41,337 bases of DNA from [Flexibacter] sp. ATCC 35208. Its GTDB lineage: Bacteria > Bacteroidota > Bacteroidia > Chitinophagales > Chitinophagaceae. Where the stretch lies: positions 1-41,337 of the forward strand of contig NZ_MTKN01000028.1 in the NCBI RefSeq assembly GCF_001975825.1, in the 5' to 3' direction. A program made the translations under genes and the position numbers. The notes beneath the pieces are model-generated. The model was not told the origin of the DNA and ran no database searches. It saw nothing but the letters and a program-made list of their open reading frames with translations. Shown here piece by piece: positions 16,783 to 25,985 of the stretch (its first letter is position 1; every line of letters begins with the position of its first letter).

Positions 16783-17449
16783 TCCTGCTCAGGTCATCAT
16801 TCAACTCATACACCCACGGTGTTCCTGTAGGAATATCTAAATTCGTCACTTCCTCATCAGATAAGTGATCGATATACTGTATCAGTGCCCTTAAGCTATT
16901 GCCATGAGCCACTATGAGCACTTGCTTTTTCTGTTTCAATGCTGGAATGATGGTATTCGTCCAATAGGGCAGTACCCGATCCATGGTTTCACTGAGATTT
17001 TCTGTAAAGGGCAATTCAGTAGGTAACAGATCTTTATACCTTGGGTCATTTCCGGGGAAACGAGCATCTGTTTGCACTAATTTTGGCGGGTGTTCGTGTG
17101 GATCTCTTCTCCACTTGTGTACCTGTTCTTCACCATATTGCTGCACAGTTTCAGCTTTATTTAACCCTTGCAAAGCACCATAGAAACGCTCATTTAAACG
17201 CCATGATTTCTCTTCAGGAATGTACAACTGATTGAGAGATTCTAATGCCAGATGAAGTGTCTTAATTGCTCTTTTGAGCACAGAGGTAAATGCGAGGTCA
17301 AAATGAAATCCACTATCAGCGAGTAATTTTCCTGCATGTATGGCTTGTTCTATACCGGTTTGGGATAAGTCGACATCTGTCCATCCGGTAAACCTGTTTT
17401 CCAGGTTCCAGAGGCTTTCGCCGTGGCGTAGGAGTACTAATTTTTGCAT
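16760..17449 (-). CDS. gpmA: 2,3-bisphosphoglycerate-dependent phosphoglycerate mutase
   Basis: 229-aa glycolytic enzyme interconverting 3- and 2-phosphoglycerate. The phosphohistidine signature LVLLRHGESLWN is at residues 4-15 (His9), followed by NRFTGWTDVDLSQTG, the substrate-binding region RLNERFYGALQGLNK, and the second catalytic His in VLIVAHGNSLRA. Length is slightly shorter than E. coli GpmA (250 aa). The gene overlaps the convergent hypothetical gene tail to tail by 23 bp, so its last codons (RIRHYYLK) are antisense to that gene. Confidence 0.93.
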   Translation of the reverse strand: MQKLVLLRHGESLWNLENRFTGWTDVDLSQTGIEQAIHAGKLLADSGFHFDLAFTSVLKRAIKTLHLALESLNQLYIPEEKSWRLNERFYGALQGLNKAETVQQYGEEQVHKWRRDPHEHPPKLVQTDARFPGNDPRYKDLLPTELPFTENLSETMDRVLPYWTNTIIPALKQKKQVLIVAHGNSLRALIQYIDHLSDEEVTNLDIPTGTPWVYELNDDLSRIRHYYLK

Positions 17450-17473
17450 GCATAAAAGTGCGCAAAAATGATG

Positions 17474-17600
17474 CTATTTTTTATGGCCGAACACCTCTCT
17501 AAGTTTATCTTTTGCTGCTTCTAATACCTTTAACTGCTGCTCAGGCAAATTCATCATCGAACAAGGTTAAAAGCTGCAGCGCCTGCTCTGTATTTCCGGA
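17474..17600 (-). pseudogene. Probable frameshifted gene remnant (C-terminal helical end)
   Basis: On the minus strand, a short stretch reads LSGNTEQALQLLTLFDDEF in one frame. It then continues, after a shift, as NLPEQQLKVLEAAKDKLREV and FGHKK before a stop at 17474-17476. Together these look like the amphipathic C-terminus of a lost protein. Family not recognised. Confidence 0.3.
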
Positions 17601-17730
17601 AAGTCAAATTAACCAAACAGTAGCTTTACAGCCCAGCAGGAGGAAAGAACCGACTCCCGGAAATGCAGATGCAAGCGCTGCTGCAGTAGAAATTAATCAG
17701 GGTTTGAGAATTATCCTGTCTTATAAGTAA
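17590..17730 (+). pseudogene. Possible 3' fragment of another lost gene
   Basis: A plus-strand frame ends ...SAAAVEINQGLRIILSYK before a TAA at 17728-17730. The sequence looks protein-like (beta-strand-type end), but no start or family is visible. The rest of the 17450-17951 gap, outside the terminator, shows nothing I can name. Confidence 0.22.
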
Positions 17731-17898
17731 ACAAAGATGGGGCCATGCCTTTTTTGAAGGTAACAATGCCAGATTTATAGAAACAATACCAGATGAGGAC
17801 GCAATACAATGTTGCTTATACTACCCATTCAGGGAAACTAGAATAAAACATTCATGAAAAAGGGAATTCACCAACGGGGAATGAGAACCACTTTCAAA

Positions 17899-17931
17899 GA
17901 AAAAAGCGGTTCAATGATTTCATTGAACCGC
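17899..17931 (-). terminator. Intrinsic terminator of the PorE-like gene
   Basis: Stem GCGGTTCAATG / CATTGAACCGC (11 bp, perfect) with a 4-nt loop. On the minus strand it is followed by TTTTTTC. It lies 20 bp beyond the stop codon of the gene at 17952-19961. Confidence 0.85.
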
Positions 17932-17951
17932 CTATTACTAAACACCAGGGC

Positions 17952-19961
17952 CTATCTATCAAACACTTCAAATTCAGTCCTTCTATTGGCCTGGTGTTCC
18001 TGTTCCGAACAATGCACACCGTTTGCACAACGGTTAATTAATCTCGTTTCACCATATCCAGTTGCAGTCATACGTTCTTTTGCAATGCCCTTGGATACGA
18101 AATATGCTAATACAGAAGCTGCTCTTTTCTGTGATAATTTCATGTTGTAATTGTCATCTGACCGGCTATCCGTATGGAAACCCATCGCCACTTTCCAGTT
18201 TGGATTCTCCTTCATCAACGCAATCAGCTTGTCCAACTCTTTTCCCGCATCTGGTCGTACATTCGCTTTACCCAGATCGAAATATACATTCGCAGGATTG
18301 AAACGGTTACCGAGGTCTATTTTATGCCCCTTCACATTTGCTTTCGCAATGATCAAAGGTTTCTTTTCCGGCGCCGCCACCTGTTTGATCTCAATTTTCT
18401 GTAACCACACATCCTGGTGTATCACCTGTGATTCTGTCAATCCATTTGTAGTCACAAAACTATTTTCAGCAGGATTATAAGTCACTCTCGTTGCATTCAA
18501 AACATAATCAGACAAACTATCCAGTACAAATTTGTAGTGACCTTCATTATCTGTCTCTGCCGTCAACACATTGCCGGTGGCCTTGTTAGCGAGTGCTACA
18601 GTAGCATTTCTGAGTGGCCCTTTCGTCGCTTTGTCAAATGCCTTACCTTCCAGGCTAAACACGAGGATCTTCCATGGTGTAAAGCGGTAAATATCATCAT
18701 TACCATACCCTCCTGGCCTGTTGGAAGAGAAGTACATCGTCTTGCCTGTATTATAAGCAGGGGCGAAATCATCCTGTGCACTGTTTACGGGATAGCCCAT
18801 ATTTACAGGCACCCAGGTACCATTTACCTGCTTTGCAGAGAAAATATCCAATCCACCTACACCCGGTCTGCCATCAGTTGCAAAGTAAAACACACCCGTA
18901 CTATCCATAAACGGTGTGCGCTCACTACCCGCTGTATTGATGGATGGGCCCATGTTTACAGGTGTTTCCCACTTGCCGTCTTTCCCTCTTGTACAGTAGT
19001 AAATATCCGTACCACCTAAACCACGTGTACCAAAATCAGCCACAAAGTAAAGTGTACGTCCATCAGCACTGATAAAAGGATCACCTACACTATAATCAAA
19101 GATCTCATTATATGGAAAGCTGTCTATTTCCCAGTTACCATTGGTGTTGTTCCATTTAGACGCTTTCAGTTCTACATTTAAGGTATATAACTGCTCTGCA
19201 AAACGACCTTTCTTTTTTACGAGATTCGTCACTGCATAATACATGGTATTGCCATCGGCGGTATACGTTGCTTTCGCACTGTGATAATCCCCATTTACAT
19301 TGCGGGAAAGCAGGCGGGTCGTACTACTGTCAAACCCATCGCTTTCGTACAGGTGCAGATAACTACGGCCGGTAAAACCGTATTTCTTTCTGCTGATGTT
19401 CGAATTATTAAACAGGCGATCATGACGCAAAGAATCATATGGGCGATCTGATGCAAATACAAACCTACCGTTTCTGAAGCCAGTACCCCAATCGGACCAC
19501 TGTGTATTCATGGCTTTCAGGTTCTCGAAATCCCCTTTCACCGGTTTCACTTTCCACTTCACGGCGCTGTCACAACCTTGTTTCATGCTGATCGCCAGCG
19601 GGTCATTCGGTTGTTTACCAAGGTAGCCTTCAAGTGCTACTTTCGCATCAGCATATTTTGCATTATTGATCAACACTTTTGCATAATGCAGCTCATCGTT
19701 GGCAGTATGTTCTGGAAGCGCGACCAGTTTATTATACCAGGGTTCAGCAGCAGTATAGTCATTCAGTAACTGATAACTATCAGCAACTCCACGAATGGCT
19801 CTGACTGTTACTTTTTTGCTGAATGCTTTCTTATATAAAGGAATCGCAGCAGAATAATTATACAAGGATGCCTGTTTATCCGCTTCTTTTAAAACATATT
19901 GTGCATTCGAAAGGGTGGCAGAGAGCAGCATTATGCTGAACAGCGCAATCTTTTTATCCAT
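17952..19961 (-). CDS. PorE-like OmpA-family protein (TPR, beta-propeller, CRD, OmpA)
   Basis: 669-aa envelope protein with a signal peptide (MDKKIALFSIMLLSATLSNA). TPR-like helices follow at about residues 25-135. Then come PD40/WD40-type repeats (RFVFASDRPYDS, NTMYYAVTN, RTLYFVADFG, GVFYFATDG, KTMYFSSNRPGGYGNDDIY) at about 150-430. A carboxypeptidase-regulatory-like domain lies at about 438-520, and an OmpA peptidoglycan-binding domain at about 560-669 (NVYFDLGKANVRPDAGKELD, RAASVLAYFVSKG). This order matches Porphyromonas PorE, an accessory type IX secretion component. Bacteroidota often carry several such paralogs, so the T9SS role is inferred. Confidence 0.82.
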   Translation of the reverse strand: MDKKIALFSIMLLSATLSNAQYVLKEADKQASLYNYSAAIPLYKKAFSKKVTVRAIRGVADSYQLLNDYTAAEPWYNKLVALPEHTANDELHYAKVLINNAKYADAKVALEGYLGKQPNDPLAISMKQGCDSAVKWKVKPVKGDFENLKAMNTQWSDWGTGFRNGRFVFASDRPYDSLRHDRLFNNSNISRKKYGFTGRSYLHLYESDGFDSSTTRLLSRNVNGDYHSAKATYTADGNTMYYAVTNLVKKKGRFAEQLYTLNVELKASKWNNTNGNWEIDSFPYNEIFDYSVGDPFISADGRTLYFVADFGTRGLGGTDIYYCTRGKDGKWETPVNMGPSINTAGSERTPFMDSTGVFYFATDGRPGVGGLDIFSAKQVNGTWVPVNMGYPVNSAQDDFAPAYNTGKTMYFSSNRPGGYGNDDIYRFTPWKILVFSLEGKAFDKATKGPLRNATVALANKATGNVLTAETDNEGHYKFVLDSLSDYVLNATRVTYNPAENSFVTTNGLTESQVIHQDVWLQKIEIKQVAAPEKKPLIIAKANVKGHKIDLGNRFNPANVYFDLGKANVRPDAGKELDKLIALMKENPNWKVAMGFHTDSRSDDNYNMKLSQKRAASVLAYFVSKGIAKERMTATGYGETRLINRCANGVHCSEQEHQANRRTEFEVFDR

Positions 19962-20169
19962 ATACAGGGAGAACGGTTAAAAATTGATCACATAGGATCG
20001 GTTTTCACATAGGCTAAACTGTAACCTTTCATCTCATATCGCATTGCAAAAGTACCAATGGACTGATCTTCATCACATAGTAGATATTCTATAAGTCTGT
20101 AGTATAAGTACTACAAATGTGGAATTTATAATATGATAATTTTACTAGATGTAATCATAGTCTTTATTG

Positions 20170-20601
20170 ATGAAAACTATTTTGATAGCCTTAGACCCAT
20201 CTATATTCAGTTATGGACTCAAACAGATCATAGCAACGATGCCACAGCCCACCCGGATTGAAACTGCCGATACCCTCGATGCAGCAATGACCCTATTGGA
20301 TTCCCGGTGTGTGGATCTGTTAATTACCGATTTGCACCCCGAAGTATTGGGACCAGTCAAAGCGAAATGCCCTGAGATCAGGGTCATGGTGTATACAGCA
20401 GCCGATGAAAGGACATTTGCGATTGACAATCTACTGGCGGGAGCAGATGGTTACCTGAGTAAGAGTGCGAAGAAAGAAGAGATGGAGTATGCAGTAAAAA
20501 CAGTACTAAACGGAGAGAAGTATATGAGCGCTACGGTACGGCAGGAGATGCTGGACCAGCTCTGGAAAAAGAGAAGAGCCGGCCACAAAGGTGTATATTA
20601 A
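20170..20601 (+). CDS. Stand-alone response-regulator receiver protein
   Basis: 143-aa protein consisting of a REC domain only. It has the phosphoacceptor Asp54 (LLITDLHP), a Thr in VMVYTAAD, and the Lys of GYLSKSA. The C-terminal tail of about 25 residues (LDQLWKKRRAGHKGVY) is too short for a LuxR-type DNA-binding domain, although the REC domain resembles NarL/FixJ receivers. The ATG at 20170 is preferred to the TTG 3 bp upstream. The acidic pair at the N-terminus is weak: the first strand reads ILIALDPS. No partner kinase is nearby. Confidence 0.78.
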   Translation: MKTILIALDPSIFSYGLKQIIATMPQPTRIETADTLDAAMTLLDSRCVDLLITDLHPEVLGPVKAKCPEIRVMVYTAADERTFAIDNLLAGADGYLSKSAKKEEMEYAVKTVLNGEKYMSATVRQEMLDQLWKKRRAGHKGVY

Positions 20602-20627
20602 TATCCTTTGCGGCCAGCTCTTTTTTT
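20573..20627 (+). terminator. Terminator overlapping the receiver gene's 3' end
   Basis: Stem AAGAGC-CGGCC-A-CAAAGG pairs with CCTTTG-C-GGCCA-GCTCTT, followed by TTTTTTT. The left arm lies in the last codons, so coding and termination overlap. Confidence 0.75.
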
Positions 20628-20667
20628 GAAAAATGATTGAATTCTCTTTGAAGAATCCCCCCTTTTA

Positions 20668-22083
20668 TTAAGCTTCTACTTTGAACGCAGCGGCGTATTT
20701 CAGGCCACTTTGTTGTTGTAAATTCTTAGGTATTTTAATTTCAAGTTTGCCGTTGTTGAGTTTCCAGCTAAGTTTAGCTTTGGTACCCAGCAGGGAAACA
20801 CGTTTGATCTTAGCAGGTGCTTCGATCGCGAATGCCACTGTTTCAGGCAATTTCACCACATCGCTGTCGGACGTGAAGAAGGCGTAAGTAGCAGAGCTGT
20901 CTTTCGCTTGTGTATAGTACACATTGTTATCAGAGTAGGGTGCTACCGGACGGGAAGCGTGAATGCCTTCGCCGTTGATCTTCATCCAGGCACCGATGTC
21001 GGCCAATCTTTCGTAAGCCTGTGGTGTCCAGTCGCCTTTCGCGCTAGGGCCAATGTTCAGCAGGAAGTTACCACCTCTTGATACGATCTTTACCAGCAGG
21101 GTCACCAGTTTCAGGGAAGACTTCATCTGGTCGGTATGGGTATACGTCCAGCTGTCGCCCATAGACATACAGGTTTCCCATGGATAAGGGAGTGGTTTTT
21201 CAGGAAGCGTTTGTTCAGGTGTTGCGTAGTTCTCGAATTCACCGGGTACTTCCCTGTCTACCACGATCAGGCCTGGCTGATTTTTACGACCCATGGCAGC
21301 GATCTTAGGCATGTCAATTTCCTGTTTGCCACCTGGTCTTACCCAACCGCCGTCCAGCCAGAGAATGTCGATCTTACCGTAGTTGGTCATCAGTTCTTCG
21401 ATCTGGCGGTAAGTATATTCTTTAAATGCAGCCCATTTCTCAGGGTACATTTTGATATTATAGTTCGTGTTACGACCCATTACCGGGTAGTATTTCCACC
21501 AGAAATCCTGGCTATGCCAGTCCGGTTTGGAAAAATAAGCACCAATCATGAAACTGTCCTTGCGGAAAGTATCGAAGATCTCCTTTGCGATATTCGCTTT
21601 TGGATTCTTTGAGAAAGGTACATTCGGAGCGGTGATCTTGTAGTCCGTTTGTTTGGTATCGAACATACAGAAACCATCGTGGTGTTTGGTGGTAAATACC
21701 ACATAGCGCATACCGGCGTTCTTAGCGGCATCTGCCCACTTTTGCGGGTTAAAATCTACCGGGTTGAATTCATTCGGTAATTTCTCATAAGCTTCGCGAT
21801 ATACGTTGTAATCAGCGGAGTAAGGGCCTTTTCTCACTACCCAGTCATCAGGGCAAATGCTCCAGCTTTCTACTTCTTCCCAAAGGGTATAGGGACCCCA
21901 GTGCATAAATAAGCCAAAGCGTTGGTCCTGCCATTTATCCAGTTTACGGATCACAAGCGGATCGGTAGGAGCTACATACTCCTTGGACATGTGGTGCAAG
22001 CCATCAGTTTCCTGGGCTGTTGCTTGTTTTACAGACAGCATAGCTGCAAATAAAACGGAGCAAGCAACGATTGTTTTCTTCAT
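20668..22083 (-). CDS. GH29 alpha-L-fucosidase
   Basis: 471-aa secreted glycoside hydrolase that removes alpha-linked L-fucose. The signal peptide is MKKTIVACSVLFAAMLSVKQ with cleavage after ATA. GH29 landmarks are FGLFMHWGPYT, FTTKHHDGFCMFDT, the nucleophile Asp region DILWLDGGW, and GGNFLLNIGPSAKGDW. A C-terminal beta-sandwich starts at about residue 390. It stands alone between a terminator and the receiver gene and faces away from both; the stop is 67 bp from the receiver gene's stop. Confidence 0.92.
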   Translation of the reverse strand: MKKTIVACSVLFAAMLSVKQATAQETDGLHHMSKEYVAPTDPLVIRKLDKWQDQRFGLFMHWGPYTLWEEVESWSICPDDWVVRKGPYSADYNVYREAYEKLPNEFNPVDFNPQKWADAAKNAGMRYVVFTTKHHDGFCMFDTKQTDYKITAPNVPFSKNPKANIAKEIFDTFRKDSFMIGAYFSKPDWHSQDFWWKYYPVMGRNTNYNIKMYPEKWAAFKEYTYRQIEELMTNYGKIDILWLDGGWVRPGGKQEIDMPKIAAMGRKNQPGLIVVDREVPGEFENYATPEQTLPEKPLPYPWETCMSMGDSWTYTHTDQMKSSLKLVTLLVKIVSRGGNFLLNIGPSAKGDWTPQAYERLADIGAWMKINGEGIHASRPVAPYSDNNVYYTQAKDSSATYAFFTSDSDVVKLPETVAFAIEAPAKIKRVSLLGTKAKLSWKLNNGKLEIKIPKNLQQQSGLKYAAAFKVEA

Positions 22084-22171
22084 GTATTCGACCTGTTTTT
22101 ATTTCAGGCTGTAATATGCGGAATCTTCACGGTTTGAGTGCGCATATTTTACCTGATATTGATATTAAAAG

Positions 22172-22207
22172 AAAAAAACGCTTCTGCCAGTGGCAAAAGC
22201 GTTTTCA
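22172..22207. terminator. Bidirectional terminator between the peptidase and fucosidase genes
   Basis: Stem AAACGCTT and CTGCCA pair with TGGCA and AAAGCGTTT around a short loop, flanked by A- and T-runs on both sides. It lies downstream of the minus-strand subtilase gene. Confidence 0.7.
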
Positions 22208-22237
22208 TTTGGGCGTATATATGTAAATGGTTAGTCT

Positions 22238-23734
22238 TTAGCGGACTGCCTTCGCGGCGTTTACTTCACCATCACCGAAGTACTTATCCTTACCCGGAGT
22301 ACCATAATCAGTAGACGATGCTTTCAGGATCAGATCTACCAGCAATGGATTGGCGTACGGATACTTGTTGTAAATCAGCGCAGCTACAGCCGCAGCATGT
22401 GGCGAAGCCATACTGGTACCAGCTGCCCAGCCATAGTAATAGGTGGCAGAAGCTTCATCCCAGTAACCGATATTGAAGACAAAGTCGAATATGTATTCGT
22501 AGTTGATGATACCTCCTACGTTCACAACGGTGGTATTTGGAGGCAGCGTGTAGTTACCGCCTGGAGCGGCATAGTGAATAAAGTTCTTACCATAGTTGGT
22601 AAAGATAGAAGGGATGTAGAGAGACGTATCCTGGTTAATACCCCAACCCAGCGGCCCGGTAGAGGAAATAGCCAGTACACCTAATGCTGCTGCAGGGTAG
22701 GTGATAAAGCGTTTTTCTACATCGTAGTTGTACCCATCGTTACCAGCAGCAGCGATCAGTGTAGTACCCTTCAGGGTGGCGTACAGGGTGGCTCTGTTGA
22801 TAGCGGTGATCAGTTCTTTTACATCGCGGTCATATTCCACTACGTAATCGTCAGATGGATCGTCGGGCGTACCGTTGTCATCTACGAAAGTCTTGAGGGG
22901 CAGTTCACCACCAATGCTCATGTTGATGACCTTAGCACCATGGTTGGTGGCATAGAAGATGCCGTCGATGAAGCTGGAAAAGGCTCCTGAACCAGCGTCG
23001 GACAATACTTTTACGAGTATCAGTTTAGCTTCCGGAGCTACACCGGCTACGCCATTGGAATCTTTCACAGCGGCGATGGTACCGGCTACGTGGCTACCGT
23101 GGCTAAAGCCTTCTTCGCCATGGTACTGTACTTCTTCACCTTCCACAAAACTGTGGGTAAGAATAATGTTAGGCTTGATTTCAGGGTTGTTGAGCAGGAA
23201 ACCGCCATCGAGTACGGCTACCTTTACACCAGCGCCTTTGTAACCTTTGGCCCATGCTTCGGGGGCATGTACTGCCTGTAGACCCCATTGCAGAAAGCTG
23301 TATCTGTCTGTAAGGGCACTGGCACTTGATTTAGCATTGACAGTAGACGGGGCGTTTGTGCTGTAAGGAATAGAAGAGCGGAAATTACGCTCCGGCAGGC
23401 GCCAGTTCTGTACCAGGTCAATTGATACAGATTGTACACCAGCTACTTTCCTTGCTTTTTCAGGAAAGGACGGATCAGGAGTTTGTACACGAATGAGCCC
23501 CAATTCCTTATTGGATTCTTTGAATACAAAACGCTTTACGCCGAGATTAGAAAGTGCTGTTGAGATGTCGTTCTGATCGACATTTTGCTCAGTAAGAATC
23601 AAAAATCCTCTGTCTTGTTTTGGGGTGGTGGCAAGCCCTTTGGCGAGTTTGACTTCCTGAGAGTCTTTGGAGCAGGATGCCAGCAACAGTAACAGCAAGA
23701 GGGGGAATGAAAATGGCAATAGATTTTTCTTCAT
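22238..23734 (-). CDS. Subtilisin-like S8 family serine peptidase, lipoprotein
   Basis: 498-aa lipoprotein peptidase. The ATG at 23734 gives MKKNLLPFSFPLLLLLLLAS with the lipobox Cys in LLASC; an upstream in-frame start adds six residues without support. An inhibitor-like propeptide (about residues 40-110) precedes the S8 domain. The catalytic triad is visible: Asp in VAVLDGGF (about 175), His in HGSHVAGTIA (about 213), and Ser in GTSMASPHAAAVAALI (about 447). The oxyanion Asn is in LIAAAGNDGYN. It ends soon after the catalytic domain, with no T9SS sorting domain. Confidence 0.9.
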   Translation of the reverse strand: MKKNLLPFSFPLLLLLLLASCSKDSQEVKLAKGLATTPKQDRGFLILTEQNVDQNDISTALSNLGVKRFVFKESNKELGLIRVQTPDPSFPEKARKVAGVQSVSIDLVQNWRLPERNFRSSIPYSTNAPSTVNAKSSASALTDRYSFLQWGLQAVHAPEAWAKGYKGAGVKVAVLDGGFLLNNPEIKPNIILTHSFVEGEEVQYHGEEGFSHGSHVAGTIAAVKDSNGVAGVAPEAKLILVKVLSDAGSGAFSSFIDGIFYATNHGAKVINMSIGGELPLKTFVDDNGTPDDPSDDYVVEYDRDVKELITAINRATLYATLKGTTLIAAAGNDGYNYDVEKRFITYPAAALGVLAISSTGPLGWGINQDTSLYIPSIFTNYGKNFIHYAAPGGNYTLPPNTTVVNVGGIINYEYIFDFVFNIGYWDEASATYYYGWAAGTSMASPHAAAVAALIYNKYPYANPLLVDLILKASSTDYGTPGKDKYFGDGEVNAAKAVR

Positions 23735-23920
23735 GTAGTTTTGGTTTAACAATTATTGAATTTTGGTCCTGGTCTCTTTTGTATAGGTCTTCAAAAAACA
23801 CAGATAGCGCTATTGGTGGTTATTCTGATGCCACGGGTTTCAAGGGTAAGTGAATGTACATTAATTGTTTGAAATTTCAATGCAGTACATTTTTTCCTAT
23901 TTAATTTATTTGTACTTTAC

Positions 23921-24844
23921 ATGGATAAATTAAGTCAAGTGAAATTTTTCGTTCGTTTACTCCTTTGCCTGTTATGCCTGTCTTATTACTACGCAAATGC
24001 CCAACAGGCCAAAGATCCAGCTACGTTAGTGCTTGAATGGAATACAGCCAACAACAAACAGGATATTGGAACACTCACCTTTTTTTATGATAGTGAAGTT
24101 TTGTTTTATGGCACCAAAATGAAAAAGCAGGATTGCATTGCCGGCAAACTTTCCATCTTTAAAAAGTACCCTGGTTTAGATCAGCAGATTGCCGGCCCCG
24201 TTAAAACAGAAACCCTGGATAACGGCGATGTGAAATGTAGTTTTGACAAGGCGGTTACTACCAATGGTACTACTAAAACCTATGCATCTTATCTCGTATT
24301 TCATCAGATAGCCAATGTGTGGAAGATCACCGTCGAAAGCGACCTTACTACAGATGCGAATGTGGAGAAAAGAAAGTGGAAGGCCAAAGGGGCCGTACTT
24401 TGTGATGCGGATGGGGACGGTGTAAAGGAATATGCTTACCTGGTGCCTGCGCCTATCGATACTACCCGGGAGATGTCTTGTCTGGATGATAGTTGTACTT
24501 CTTATATCCGTTTTTCAAATAAAGCAATTCCGGAAATCAGGTTAGTCAACTGTCTGAATGGAGGCGTTGATATACTGGGTGACCTTAATAATGACGGGAA
24601 GGATGAGATTGGCATTAACCCGCAATGGTGGACCAGCTGCTGGAGTGGCTACCATGTATTTACATTGAAAAACGGGCAGTGGATAAATGCGGTGCCTGTG
24701 ATCTCTACCCATTGTAATCAGTGGGAGCAGGGGGTGAAGGTGATTCAGAAAGACCCGAAGAAACCTGGGAATGTGATTATACATTATAGTGAGCTCACGG
24801 AAGATGACATTGTTACAAAGACAAAATCTATTCCTATAAAATAA
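23921..24844 (+). CDS. Secreted protein with NTF2-like and calcium-loop regions
   Basis: 307-aa exported protein (signal peptide ending YYANAQ). The first part (about residues 30-150) looks like an NTF2-like alpha+beta domain. The second half has two EF-hand/dockerin-like calcium loops (DADGDGVKEYAYL and DLNNDGKDEIGI), as in VCBS/FG-GAP type repeats, and several Cys residues that could form disulphides (SCLDDSC, WTSCW). No family assigned. Diverges from the S8 peptidase gene. Confidence 0.68.
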   Translation: MDKLSQVKFFVRLLLCLLCLSYYYANAQQAKDPATLVLEWNTANNKQDIGTLTFFYDSEVLFYGTKMKKQDCIAGKLSIFKKYPGLDQQIAGPVKTETLDNGDVKCSFDKAVTTNGTTKTYASYLVFHQIANVWKITVESDLTTDANVEKRKWKAKGAVLCDADGDGVKEYAYLVPAPIDTTREMSCLDDSCTSYIRFSNKAIPEIRLVNCLNGGVDILGDLNNDGKDEIGINPQWWTSCWSGYHVFTLKNGQWINAVPVISTHCNQWEQGVKVIQKDPKKPGNVIIHYSELTEDDIVTKTKSIPIK

Positions 24845-24916
24845 TTTTTTGAATCGCTTCGCATAAATATTTTGCGCGTTGCGTTTTCATTGGTTACAAT
24901 TCTTTTTCCAAAGCAT

Positions 24917-24957
24917 AAGAGCTAATACCAGCATAAAGCTGGCGTTAGCTCTTTTTT
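24917..24957 (+). terminator. Intrinsic terminator after the NTF2-like gene
   Basis: Stem AAGAGCTAA / TTAGCTCTT continues past a 2-nt mismatch into CCAGC / GCTGG with loop ATAAA, followed by a T-run. Confidence 0.88.
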
Positions 24958-24982
24958 ATTTATTCAAAAAAGGTACTGTACC

Positions 24983-25924
24983 ATGAAACGTAATTCTGTT
25001 AATTTTCCACGACTGTTGTTCTTCCTTATTTTCCTGATGGCCTATTGTAAAAAGGAGCATACGACGACTACGAATCCGGTGGATATCGATACACCTAATA
25101 CTTTGACCGCCCGCCCGCTCATGGTGGAATACTGGGGTGGTTGCTGCTATGACCGCAATGATGTAGGGCCTTTGGACGCTATTCCGGATAGCGTGGATGT
25201 GGTGAATATATTTACACTTGGGATAGGTAAAACATCCGATGGTAGCTGGGAATTTGAGCACAGAGGAGTATCTGGTTACAACGATTGGAATGATGTATTG
25301 ACGAAAGCACATGCATTGCAGCAAAAGGGTATCCGCATTGTATGTACATCTTTCTCCGGCAATATGGTCAATTTATCTGGTACAGAAGCGGCTAAAATGG
25401 CGCTGATCGTAAAAGACTCACTGGACAAATGGCAGCTGGATGGGGTAGATCTGGACCTGGAATATAATGGCGCGACTACGAAGAATATAGATAGTGCCGT
25501 AATTGCTTTGGGTAAATATCTGGGACCTGATTCAAAGACAGGCAGGATCTTGTCAGTAGTGGATTATAACAATTATAACATTGCGCAGATCAAACGTACA
25601 AACAAGTATATTGATTATGTAATGACGATGTCTTACTGGAATTCAGCGAAACAGGTACGGAGTATTGTAAAGTCTTACGGTGCGGCGATTGGAGATGTAA
25701 AAAATGTATTAATAGGTGTTGGACAGGGTTGTGCGATCACTGCAGGCCAGGCTACACCTACAGGAGAGGAGTTGAAGATTGCCGATACATTGAGGATTGC
25801 ATTCCCGGGTTCGGGTATGATGGAGTTTGTGTTTGGATGTAGTTATCATCATACAGATGCAAATGGAAATATTACAAAAGATGTGAGTTATACGCAGCAT
25901 ATCATCCGGCATTTGAAGCAGTAA
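24983..25924 (+). CDS. GH18-family glycosidase (chitinase/endo-glycosidase-like)
   Basis: 313-aa secreted protein with the GH18 catalytic motif DGVDLDLE (Asp153, Asp156, Asp158, Glu160), Glu160 being the expected acid/base. Strand-type stretches PLMVEYWGG, IRIVCTSFSG and YVMTMSYW fit the TIM barrel. The N-terminus is hydrophobic with a Cys at LMAYC, so it may be a lipoprotein, although Tyr before Cys is unusual for a lipobox. The compact size suits EndoF/EndoH-type or chitinase-like enzymes; substrate not certain. Confidence 0.82.
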   Translation: MKRNSVNFPRLLFFLIFLMAYCKKEHTTTTNPVDIDTPNTLTARPLMVEYWGGCCYDRNDVGPLDAIPDSVDVVNIFTLGIGKTSDGSWEFEHRGVSGYNDWNDVLTKAHALQQKGIRIVCTSFSGNMVNLSGTEAAKMALIVKDSLDKWQLDGVDLDLEYNGATTKNIDSAVIALGKYLGPDSKTGRILSVVDYNNYNIAQIKRTNKYIDYVMTMSYWNSAKQVRSIVKSYGAAIGDVKNVLIGVGQGCAITAGQATPTGEELKIADTLRIAFPGSGMMEFVFGCSYHHTDANGNITKDVSYTQHIIRHLKQ

Positions 25925-25930
25925 TTTTCT

Positions 25931-25975
25931 AAAAAGAGCTTGTAATCGTGTTTCTTGATACAGGCTCTTTTTATT
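25931..25975 (+). terminator. Intrinsic terminator after the GH18 gene
   Basis: AAAAGAGC / GCTCTTTT stem extended by TGTA / TACA, followed by TTTATTA. The next gene starts 10 bp beyond. Confidence 0.75.
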
Positions 25976-25985
25976 ATATTGTAGT

